Below are positions 22,754 to 33,024 of a DNA stretch of 64,000 nucleotides, piece after piece. This stretch comes from Copromyces sp. CBS 386.78 (Eukaryota; Ascomycota; Sordariomycetes; Sordariales; Sordariaceae), in the NCBI GenBank assembly GCA_030685235.1, contig MU839086.1, positions 124,001 to 188,000 on the forward strand, in the 5' to 3' direction. The position numbers and the translations under genes were made by a program. Under the pieces are notes generated by a model. That model saw only the letters and a program-made list of their open reading frames with translations. It made no database searches and had not been told where the DNA came from. Every line of letters begins with the position of its first letter. The first letter of the stretch is position 1.

Positions 22754-22964
22754 TATCATAGGGCTAAGGCCCGGAGCTGTAGCGCTCTAGTCTTCGCGAC
22801 CAGAGCTATCACGCCGTAGCTGTCTCCGTAGCTATATTCGCGCAACCCCCCTTAAAACCTCGCACCTCTAATAGATCATTCTTAAATAGACTTTTCTCTT
22901 CTTTATAGAACTTTAATTAAGTTATACGACTAGTACCCGTATTAATTATACTATTTCTATTATA
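22754..22964 (+). repeat. 5' LTR of element A' (211 bp)
   Basis: Starts TATCATAGGGCTAAGGCCCG and ends TTCTATTATA. It has the same length as, and aligns throughout with, the two LTRs of element A at 24019 and 31369; nearly all differences are C/T or G/A. The terminal TG is mutated to TA. Confidence 0.85.
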
Positions 22965-24018
22965 TTAAATTCTATTAATAATAAATTTAATAGAATAAGA
23001 TAAATTGGCGCTACTAATATAATTAAATGTAAAGAGATTATTTATCGATTTCGTCGTAGCTATTAATACTGCTATTATTGAATAATAGGCTACCGCTATT
23101 GTAAAGGCTAAACGCTTCGAAAATAAATACTTCTGCGTTTTTATAAATAAAAGAGCCTTCGTTATAAAAATCTTTATTAATAATAAATTCTCCGCCGCTA
23201 TTAAAATTATAATTAATTCCGCTTCCTAAGGTATATAATACCCTATAATAATTACCGCTAACCCGAACGCCCTAATTAATACCGAATAAAAAGCCGTTTT
23301 ATTATATAATTCTAAATGTAAAAATATTTATTAATTGAAATAAGATAATACCGCCGCCTCTTTTAATTTTTATATAATTCGATTAAGGTTTACTTATAAA
23401 GAGGAGAAAATTATTAGGATTATTGTTAGTAATAAATTTAGGTGGCTAATATTATTAAATATTTTCCCCGTTAATAAAATATTTATAATAAAAGCCTTCT
23501 AGTATTAAAGAAGAGCGAATAGAATATATAATTTTAAAGATTTCTTTAATTAATTAAAGAAAATTTTGGGTAATAAGAATAAAAAGCGCTTCGTACCTAC
23601 TTACAATCCGTTCGTTAGGAAGATAATTAAATTCTATCCAAATAGTTCCTTACTTTTAAAATTAATTTTATTAAAATTAGTAGTTTTATTTAAAAAGACG
23701 ATTTTAAATTTATTTAATTAGAAATTTCGGTATTTATAAATTTCTATAATTAATTAATTTCTATTTGTATATTTTAAATTTATTCCCTCTATATCGAATA
23801 ATTGAAAAATATTATATATAAGTATAAAAATAATAAAATTTTCTTAGGGTATACTTTTTGTAATAATTATAATTCTTATTAGAATTCGCTCTCCCGCTAT
23901 TAGGGCGCTTAGGCCGCCCTAATTACTCTCTTTAAAAATATAAACGGAAATACCCTTATAATAATAGGGTATATGAAAACGAAGAATAATAAAGATAAAA
24001 AGCGCGTTAAATAGGTTT
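22965..24018 (+). pseudogene. gag region of A' (RIPed, interrupted by A)
   Basis: Collinear with the gag region of element A at 24230-25280 and readable beside it, but with many stops. It breaks off at AATAGGTTT, where element A inserted, and resumes with GGTTTTTAT at 31580. Confidence 0.8.
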
Positions 24019-24229
24019 TGTTATAGGGCTAGGGCCCGGAATTGTGGCGCTCTGGTCTTTACGACCAGAGCTGTTACGCCGTGGCTATTTCTGTGGCTAT
24101 ATTTGCGCAGCCTCCCTCAAAATTTCGCACCTCCAGTAGATCCGTTTTAAATAGATTTTTCTCCTCTTTATAAAACTTTAATTAAACTATACAATTAATA
24201 CTTATATTAATTATACTATTCCCATTATA
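24019..24229 (+). repeat. 5' LTR of element A (211 bp)
   Basis: Begins TGTTATAGGGCTAGGGCCCG and ends CCCATTATA. The terminal TG is intact. It aligns with the LTRs at 22754 and 31369. Confidence 0.9.
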
Positions 24230-25290
24230 TTAGGTTCTATTAATAATAGATTTAATAGAATAAAATAGACCGGCGCCGCTAATATAATTAAATATAGAAG
24301 GGCTGCCCGTCGATTTCGTTACAACCGTTAATACCGCTATTATTAAATAGTAGGCTACCGTTACCGTAGAGGCTAAATGCTTTGAAAATAAACGCTTCTA
24401 CGTTTTTGTAGATAAGAGAGCCTTCGCTATAGAGATCTTTATTAGTAATAAATTTTCCGCTGCCGTTAAAATTGCGATTAATTCTATTTCTTAAGGTATA
24501 TAATATCATATGATAATTACCGCTAGCCCGAACGCCCTAATTAGTATTAAATAAAAAGCCGCTTCGTCGTATAATTTTAAGCGTAAGAATATTCGTTAAC
24601 TGAAGTAGGATAGTACCGCCGCTTCCTTTAATTTCTATATAATTCGATTGAAATTTATTTATAAAGAGGAGAGAATTATTAGGACTATTATTAGCGATAA
24701 ATTTGGGTGGTTAATATTACTAAATATTTTCCCCGCTGATAAAATATTTATAGTAGAAGGTTTTTAACGTTAGGGAAGAGCGAGCGGAACGTATAACCCT
24801 AAGGATTTTTTTAATTAGTTAGAGAAGGTCTTTGGTAATAAGAATAAAAAGCGCTTTGTATTTACTTATTTATAATCCGTTTATTAAAGAGATAATTAAA
24901 TTCTATCCGAATAGCTCCCTACCTTTAAAATTAATTTTACTAAGGTTAATAGTTTCGTTTAGGAAAACGATTCTAAATTTATCTAATTAGAAACTTCGGT
25001 ATTTATAGGTCTCTATAATTAATTGATTTTTATTCGTATACTTTAAATTTATTCCCTTTATATCGAATAATTAAAGGATATTATATATAAATATAAAAAT
25101 AGTAAAATTTTTTTAGGGTATACTTTTTATAATAATTATAATTCCTATTAGAATTTACTCTCCTGCTATTAAGGCGCTTAGGCCGCCCTAGCTACCCTCC
25201 CTAAGGATATAGATGGAAATACTCCTATAATAATAAGGTATACGAAGACGAAGAATAATAAGGATAAGAAGTGCGTTAAATAGGTTTTTA
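24230..25290 (+). pseudogene. gag of element A
   Basis: Long tracts read in one frame (for example FENKRFYVFVDKRAFAIEIF near 24380), interrupted by TAA/TAG. No catalytic motif is expected. The frame leads toward the zinc knuckle at 25326-25370, whose four ligands now read Y-x2-Y-x4-Y-x4-Y. Confidence 0.7.
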
Positions 25291-26337
25291 TAGAGGAAAG
25301 AAATAAGTGTTGCGTTTAAAGCTTTTATTTACGATACGGAGCGAATGGATATATAATTAATAGTTATAAGTATTTGCTTACTTAATATCCTGTTACTATC
25401 AGCGTTAGGGCTATTAAAATTAGGCCTAAGGTAGAACTGATATTAGAGAATAATAGTAACGATAATTATTTTATTGTTAACGAATCGGAAAAAGAGTAAT
25501 TCCTTTATATAATCGAATAAAAGAGCGTTTTAAAATACTAAGTAAGGAGATAAGAGTAGAAAACTTCCCGAGTCTTATAAAAATAAATATTATAAAAATA
25601 TTTATAATTATTAATAATAAAGATCGTTTCTATACCTTCGTTAATAAAAGTTATTAGTACTATATTATAATTAGTAAAAAAGTCGTCGAATAATTGAAAA
25701 TTCCTATAATCCTTATATTTAAGAGAGAGATTAAAGGAACGTCCGCTAAAATAGAGGGAATTAAAATTAAAGGAATAATATATTTTAAAGTAGATATTTA
25801 CGGTTATAATTCTATAGTCTACACTTATATTGTTCTGTAATTAGAATTCCCGGTTATTTTAGGAAAATTATAATTAATAGTAATAAAAGCCTATTCTATC
25901 CCCTACGAATATAAATTCTAATATAGGGTAGCCGGTTACTAAATACCGTATTTAAAATATTTTTTAAAGGGTTTATCCCCTAAGGAAAAGGAAATTAAAA
26001 AGGCCGTTTATTATACGGCAATTACGTTTATAATTAATATAAACCGGATCTGGAAATAGAATAGTTAGAAAACTGTAGAATTGGCGATATTTTTGGTTAA
26101 CCTATAAAATATCGAGAAAATTCTTAAATTAAAAATTAATTTACCGGAGGAAGAATTACGAAAGTATATTTCCGTAAAATTCTATAATTTTTTATTCGTA
26201 TAAAAATAGTTTAAAGCTGATAAATTCAACCCCTATTACTTAAATATTAATTATAAAATCGAAATTAAGAAGGATAAAACCGGTTAAGAATTCCTACTAC
26301 CTATAGGTTACTTCTATAGTATATTTCGAAAGGAGTT

Positions 26338-27169
26338 TTTAATATGAGAAAGTCTTTTCGGACAGTCGAAAATGTCTTCCCACATAGTCGCTCCACCCTT
26401 CCCGCGCGCTAAGGTACGCTAATGCATCCCAAAATTTTTTAAACTAATTAAATCGCTCGCATCCATTCTGAATCTCCACGCTCCTATTCTTAGCGTCAGC
26501 AAACCGTACCGCGCCCGCCAAGCCCCCAAATTATAGCCCATTATACATCCTACCCCTACACACGTATTACTGACAGTTGTAACAATCGCTCACAGCCGTA
26601 ACAGCCGTGATAGCCAATCGCTAACAGCCGTAACAATTATTAACAGCCGTAATAGTTATAATAGCCGTAATAGCTGTAACAGCCAATTGCTAACAATTGT
26701 AACAGCCAATCGCTAATAACCGTAACAATTATTAACAGCCGTAACAGCTATAACAGCCGTAATAGCTATAACAATCGCTAACAACTATAACAATCGCTAA
26801 CAGCCATAATAATCGCTAACAGCCAATCGCTAACAGCCGTAACAGTTATTAACAGCTATAACAATTGTTAACAGCCGTAACAGCAATACCTTATAAAGTA
26901 CGCTATAAAGTAGCCAATCTGGGTGCAGATCTGGGCGCACATCTAGGCTGGGTACGTAACATTCTATAAAAGAATATACCCAGATTTTTAGTGTGAAATC
27001 TATAAAAAAATACTGCTGCCAAGCTGAGTGTAGAGACTCAAATAGATGCGAGCGATCTAATTGGCTCAAAAATTTTGGGGTGCATTAGCGCGCGGGAAGT
27101 GTGTAAGTGGGTGGGGCGACTGTGTGGGAAGACATTTTCGACTGTCTGAAAAGACTTTCTCTTTAATAT
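26338..27169. mobile_element. 816-bp inverted-repeat element (MITE-like) with 8-bp TSD, in element A
   Basis: Element 26346-27161, flanked by TTTAATAT (26338-26345 and 27162-27169). The ends start GAGAAAGTCTTTTCGGACAG (left) and GAGAAAGTCTTTTCAGACAG (right), and the inverted repeat continues imperfectly for ~125 bp with small indels. The corresponding place in A' (about 32635-32645) is uninterrupted, giving an empty site. An 8-bp duplication fits hAT-like elements, but the long repeats also recall Mutator-like ones. No transposase frame is present. The core (26571-26885) is a degenerate minisatellite. CpA dinucleotides are retained, unlike in the surrounding element A. Confidence 0.8.
26571..26885 (+). 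repeat. Degenerate minisatellite (AACAGCCGTAACAG-like units)
   Basis: About 300 bp of imperfect units built from TAACAGCCGTAACAG, TAACAATCGC and TAATAGTTATAACAG in changing order. It forms the centre of the 816-bp inverted-repeat element. Unit lengths vary, so this is a drifting minisatellite and not a spacer-repeat array. Confidence 0.75.
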
Positions 27170-30139
27170 TAAAAAAGATAATTAAAAATTTTATAAATAA
27201 AGGGTTTATTCGTACTAATAACTCCCCTACGGCTATATTAATATTCTTTATTAAAAAGTTTAATAGTAATTTATAATTCTATTATAATTATAGAATTTTT
27301 AACGCTATTATTAGAGCGGACCGCTACCCCTTACCGCTAATTAAAAAATTTTTAAAATTATTATTAAAGTAAAATAATTTATTAAAATAGACGTAGTATA
27401 AGCTTTCTATAAAATCCGTATAATAGAGGGCGAAGAAGGTAAAACGATATTTAAATATTATTACAAATTATTCGAATAAATAGTAATACTATTTAAATTA
27501 TATAATATATTTATAATGTTTTAATAGTATATTAATAGTATTTTAGGTAATTATTTCGATAAATTCGCTTCCGCCTATATAGATAACGTATTAGTCTTTT
27601 CGTTTAGTTCGAAGGCTGATTATATAATTAAAGTACGTAAGGTCGTAGAACGTATAATAATCGTAGGTTTCTATTTCGACCCGAAGAAATACGAATTTAC
27701 TATTAAGAGTATTAAATATTTCGGTTTTATAATAATTATAAGGGTCGGTATTTAAATAAATCTAGAGAAAATTAAAGCGATTATCGAATAGGAGGTACTT
27801 ACGTTTTAAAAAGGGGTAAAGAATTTTTTAAGGTTTACGAATTATTACCGGATATTTATTAAAGCTTTCTCTTCTATAGTAAGACCGCTAACCCTACTTA
27901 TAAATAAGGGGGTCCCTTTCGAATAAATTAAGGAGTGCGATAAGGCCTTTAAAAAATTAAAATAATTATTTATAGAAATTCCCATCCTTATTTAATAAAA
28001 TCCAGATTTCCCTACTTTTCTAAAAACGGATTATAGTAGTTATAGTTTTAGTAGCGTATTTACTTAAAAGAAGGACGGTTAAAAAACCGCTATCGCTTAT
28101 TATTCGTAAAAGTTATTACCCGCTAAACGTAATTACCCTATTTACGATAAAAAAATATTAACCGTTATTAAATATATAGAGGAATAATTAATTAAATTTC
28201 GCAATTATAAAAAATTCGTAATAATAACTAATTACTATAATTTAGAATATTTTATAAAGAAGCGTTAACTTTCTAAACGCTAAATATACTAAGTAGAATT
28301 CTTTTCCTACTTTAATTTCGAAATCTTTTATTACCCGGGTAAATTCGCCGTAGTTTTAGACGCTCTATTTTATCGGGACTAAAATAAATTTAATAACGTA
28401 AACGCCGAAGCGAAAAATATATAATCTATCTTTAAAACCGCCTTTAAAAATTATATTCGTATAATTCCTACTACTATTATTGCGGGAAGGGGCGTAAAAA
28501 TATTTAAAAATCCGGATTTATAGTAGTTCTACAATAAATTCTCCTAAGAAAACGAAATTTACTAAATAGCCTACAAAATAGTTATTAACGAAAATAGAAC
28601 CTTCTTAGTATTAGTATAGGGTTTAAACATATAGTTCGGCAAATATACAATTAATAAATTGGGTAGACTCTATTATAGAGGGCGCATTTAAATTCCCGGC
28701 GCTTCTATAATTATAAAAGTGGCCGCTCTCTATATATCCCTAGAAAATTTAGAGAGGAACGTTCTTTATATTTACGTTATTTAAAAAATTTATAATTCGA
28801 AGGCTTTAAATTACCCTAGAAGAGAAGGTATTATTTATATTATAAGTAGAGACTTTTATTAACTATTAATAAATATATATATCCGTCGGTTCTTAATTAA
28901 TTATAATATATATAATAAAGTGAAGTATTAAAGAAATTAGAAAAAGGGGCTACTAAAACCCCTCCCTATCCCTAACCAATTCTTTAAAAAAATTTAAATA
29001 GATTTTATTACCGATTTCCCTTCTATAGGAGGCTATATTAGCCTTCTTATTATTAAAAATAAGCTTAATAAAATAGTAATCTTCAAATTTATTTTATTTA
29101 TAAAAGTAAAAGTAGTTATAAAAGCGTTTCTCCGTTATTTTATAAAATATTATAACTAATTATACTTTATTATTAATAATAGAAGTATAAATTGGATTAA
29201 CCGTTTTTAAAAGCGCTTTTACGACCTTTTAAGGATTAAATAATTATTAAGCACCGCTTTTTACTTATAAATAAACGGCGGTCCCGAAAAAATAAATTAG
29301 GAGGTCTAAGCATTTTTAAAAGTCTTTATTAATTATATTTAAAATAATTAGGATTGTTAATATCCGGCCGCCCAATTAACAATTAATAGCCGGATTAGTA
29401 TTATAATTGGAATATCTCCCTTCTTTATTACCTATAATTATTACCCGTAATTATTAATAGCCTTCGTAATACCCCCTATAAAAATAGAATTTAAAGACCT
29501 ATAAGCGAAGGCTAATGATTTTATTTCTATATTATAATAAATTACGGATTTATATTAAGCGATAATAGCTATATCCGTTTAAAAGTAAAAACGTTTTACT
29601 AATTATAAGAAGGAGTCCGTAGAAGTTTTTAAAATAAGAAATAAAATTTAATTCAATTTCAAAAACTTCTTTATAGTATACCCGAAGAAAAAGTTTAATT
29701 AAATTTACATTAAATATATAATATTACGAATCTTTAATTTATTTATAATAGAGTTTTCCGACCTTTCTTCGAAAGTATTTAATAAATTTTACATCGATCT
29801 ACTTAAAAGAATTAAAAATAACCCGCTATTAAAATAAATTATTACCGACTCTTAACCGCCGGCTATTATAATCGACAGTAAAAAAAAATATATAATAAAA
29901 GAAATCTTCTATATAAAAACCGTTAAAAATCGTAGGATATTTTTAGTTAGCTAGGAAGAATAGGTTTAGTAAATATAAGAGCCCTTAGAAGAACTCGTTA
30001 ATATAATTACCTTAAATCGTTTCAAAGTAGAATATAACTTAGTAAATATTAATAATAGGCTAGTAAATTATTATATTACGGAATATATAAAGTAATAACG
30101 CCGGCAATAGTAATGAAATAAGGTCGGTAGGCGAGATAA

Positions 30140-31100
30140 ATTATTAAGAATTTCTATTTTGAATTTTAAAATTATTATTTTTTCGGGGTTTTACGAAGGC
30201 GATAACCTTCGGCCTTTAATTCTAAGATCCTCCGTTCGTAGTCTTTTAAATGAATAATTAATTTAGTAATATTATTAATAGCGGGCGTAGTGGCGGGGCG
30301 GGCGGCGGGGCGAACGGCGAAGCGGGAAGGGGTAATATAATTTAGGAATAGCGTACGGGCGGAAATAGGGGTAGTAGTAAGAATAGCGGCGTAGGTTAAA
30401 GTAGCGGGAGCGGCGGCGACCCTAAGGTTAGGGAAATCTAATAACCGGTTATATTTATATTTAATTATTATTAATTTTATTTATTTAGTAAATTTAAAAT
30501 AAAGGATAAAATTTATTAGTCGATAACCCGGTCCTTTAAGAATTTAATTATATTATGTTAAATAGTGAAATTCCGGCGTATATAAGTACGTACTTTCCCC
30601 TTCTATTTAAATTCCGCCGCCTACTAAGTGGCGGCGAACTATTAGGTAAAGGGGGAGGCGTAGTTATATTTTTTATTATTATTATAGTAGGAAAAGTATA
30701 AAATAATATTAAATTTAGTAATATAATTACGCTTAGTATTAAAGTACGAAACGTAAAGGACTATAGAAGGTTCGTATTTATCCTACGAAAAAATATAGTT
30801 AATTAATGAATAGTTAGGATAGGAGACGATAAAGAATGTTTATTAATTTATAATACTTCTTAATAAGCTTCTTAAGAATTTTAAAAGCGTTAGGAATAAT
30901 AATAATATTAAGAGTAGTAGCGGTACCGTTATTGCGGCCGCGGTTAGTAAGGGTAGGCGGGGAGGCGTATAAGGGAAATTAGGGCGAACGTAACGAGAAG
31001 GAGGAATATTCGTTAAGGAAGAGGGAGAATTTAAATTCGGGGGAGGTAAAGCGGGGTATTTATATGCGTAAATATTCGTAAATAATTAAATGGATTGGAA
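30140..31100 (-). pseudogene. Antisense reading frame in the 3' part of element A
   Basis: After pol stops, the minus strand is the more protein-like one. Reading it gives a Thr/Ala/Pro-rich stretch followed by a charged helix (AVRPAARPATTPAI, then LKDYERRILELKAEGYRLRK, 30410 down to 30190). Upstream is a Lys/Leu-rich segment (NAFKILKKLIKKYYKLINIL near 30890). Stops within it are again mostly TAA/TAG, as RIP would create. A TATAAATA motif (31064-31057) and a CT-rich leader lie upstream on the minus strand. No start codon is certain and no family is recognised. It could encode an accessory protein of the retroelement or be a captured gene. Confidence 0.45.
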
Positions 31101-31368
31101 AATAATATTTATTTTAATAGTTAAGTAGTAAATAAAGAAGGGAAGAGAAAGGGAGAGGGGAAAAGCTAGGGAGGAAAAGGGTTTTTATAAATAAATTTCT
31201 TAAATATAGTTATACGTACGGTTACCTATCTTATTAAAGGCCTACGGGTAAAAGCGATCGCTATTTAATAAATTATTTAATTAGCGAAGAGATAGAAGGT
31301 AAATATTATACGGTTGCAACGGAATAATAGGGTAGGAAGGAGAAGGAAAGAGGGAAGGAGGGGGGTAA

Positions 31369-31579
31369 TATTATAGGGCTAGGGCCCGGAGTTGTAGCGT
31401 TTTAATTTTTACGATTAGAGCTATTACGCCGTAGCTATCTCTATGGCTATGCTCGCGTAGCCCCCCTCAAAACTTCGCACCTCCGGTGGATCCGCTTCAA
31501 ACAAACTTTTCTCCTCTTTATAGAACCTCAATTAAGCTATACGACTAGTACCCGTGTCAACCGTGCTGTCCCCGTTATA
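31369..31579 (+). repeat. 3' LTR of element A (211 bp)
   Basis: TATTATAGGGCTAGGGCCCG to CCCCGTTATA, preceded by a polypurine tract and followed by the GGTTT target duplication. Its right half is the least RIPed of the three A-family LTRs. Confidence 0.9.
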
Positions 31580-32716
31580 GGTTTTTATAAAGGAAAGAAA
31601 TAAGCGCTATATTTAAAACCTTTATCTATAATACGGAATAAACGGATATATAATTAGCAATTATAAATATTTACCTATTTAATATCCCGCTACTATCGGC
31701 GTTAAAGTTATTAAAATTAAGCCTAAAGTAAAGCCGATATTAGAAGAAAATAATAATAATAACTATTCTACTGTTAATGAATTGGAAAAAAAGTAATTCC
31801 TTTACGCAATCGAATAAAAAAACGCTTTAAAATATTAAATAAGGAGACGGGAATAGAAAACTTCCCGGGTCCTATAAAAATAAATATTATAAAAATACCT
31901 ATAATTATTAATAATAAAAATTATTTCTATACCCTCGTTAATAAAAATTATTAATATTATACTATAATTAATAAAAAAGTCGTCGAATAATTAAAAATTC
32001 CTGTAATCTTTATATTTAAGAGGGAAATTAGAAGAACGTCCGCCGAAATAGAAGGAATTAAAATTAAAGGAATAGTATATTTTAAAGTAAGTATTTACGG
32101 TTACAATTCCGTAATTTATATTTATATCGTCCTGTAATTAAAATTCCTAATTATTTTAAAAAAACTATAATTAATAGCGATAAAAGCCTACTTTATCCCC
32201 TACGAATATAAATTCTAATATAGGGTAGCCGGTTATTAAATACTATATTTAAAATATTTTCTAAAGGGTTTATCCCCTAAAGAAAAGGAAATTAGAAAGG
32301 CCGTTTATTATATAGCAATTACGTTTATAATTATTATAAATCGGATCCGGAAATAGAATAGCCGGAGAGTTGTAAAATTGGCGATATTTTCGGTTAGCTT
32401 ATAAAATATTAAAAAAGCTTTCAAACCGAAAATTAATTTATTAGAGGAAGAGTTGCGAAAGCGTATTCCTATAAAATTCTACGATCTTTTATTCGTATAG
32501 AAATAATGTAAAACCGATAAATTTAATCCTTATCGCCCAAATATTAATTATAAAATTGAAATTAAGAAGGATAAAACCGGTTAAGAGCTCCCGCTACCTA
32601 TAAGTTACTTCTATAATATATTTCGAAAAGAGTTCTTAATATTAAAAAAAATAATAGAAATTTTATAAATAAAGGGTTTATTCGTATTAATAATTCCCCT
32701 ACGGCTGTATTAATAC
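31580..32716 (+). pseudogene. A' fragment: zinc knuckle, protease, start of RT
   Basis: Collinear with 25280-27240 of element A but without the 816-bp insertion. It ends at CTGTATTAATAC, where element B was inserted, and continues at 39873. Confidence 0.85.
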
Positions 32717-33024
32717 TATCACGGTGCAAAGGCATAAGGTAGGTGAGAATATACGTAATTGTACGAAGGAGTAAGAGGAAAGGTTTAAGGGTGCAATCCC
32801 AGATTGGTCTTTATAGAAGCCAATTTAAGAGATCAGCTCTACAGCAATCTCATAAGTACTACAAAGCTGGCACGACCTATATAGTAATAGCGATAATAAG
32901 GCTATCGTAACCTTTTACGAAGGCCGTAATAGCCTTATATTATATTCGGAACTATAGTTTAATCCTTAATTCTAATAGTTACTAACCGTATACTCTAAAT
33001 TATTATAAGGCTAACCCTATTATA
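32717..33024 (-). repeat. 3' LTR of element B (308 bp)
   Basis: On the plus strand it reads TATCACGGTGCAAAGGC to CCCTATTATA, the reverse complement of the B' LTRs. It is less mutated at its left end, with many CpA/TpG retained. Confidence 0.88.

Larger units (their letters stand above)
25291..30160 (+). pseudogene. pol of element A: protease, RT, RNase H, integrase, chromodomain
   Basis: The zinc knuckle (25326-25370) has all Cys/His replaced by Tyr, which is C-to-T and G-to-A decay. The protease-like part follows to about 26340. RT begins around 27170 after the inverted-repeat element (NFINKGFIRTNNSPTA, then RADRYPLPLI). The catalytic YxDD box at 27576-27590 reads AYIDN. RNase H lies near 28000-28300. 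Integrase runs about 28650-29800 (DFITDFPSIGGY near 29000), and a chromodomain-like segment lies near 29890-30050 (KNRRIFLVSWEE). Stops are frequent and lie mainly at TAG/TAA derived from CAG/CAA or TGG. No functional product is possible. Confidence 0.85.
24019..31579 (+). mobile_element. Element A: Ty3/gypsy chromovirus-like retrotransposon inserted in A'
   Basis: Identical-length LTRs (24019-24229 and 31369-31579) and a perfect 5-bp target duplication, GGTTT (24014-24018 and 31580-31584), delimit a 7.56-kb element, which includes an 816-bp insertion at 26346-27161. A purine run (GGAAGGAGGGGGG) directly precedes the 3' LTR, as expected for the polypurine tract. The order gag, zinc knuckle, protease, RT, RNase H, integrase, chromodomain makes it a chromovirus-type gypsy element. 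Roughly the last 1.2 kb before the 3' LTR is not pol and carries an antisense frame. All sense frames are destroyed by RIP-type changes. Confidence 0.88.

Noticed and set aside
22754..25290. Simple tandem duplication of an LTR-gag unit
   Set aside because: The GGTTT duplication and the continuation of A' pol after 31580 show that it is a nested insertion of one element in another of the same family.
26571..26885. CRISPR-like array of short repeats
   Set aside because: Units vary in length and sequence, there are no unique spacers, and the host is a fungus; it is a degenerate minisatellite inside an inverted-repeat element.
31369..31620. Deletion derivative of element A joined by TAGGTT microhomology
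   Set aside because: First impression from the LTR directly abutting pol; the polypurine tract before the LTR and the GGTTT duplication explain it better as the right end of the inserted copy A.
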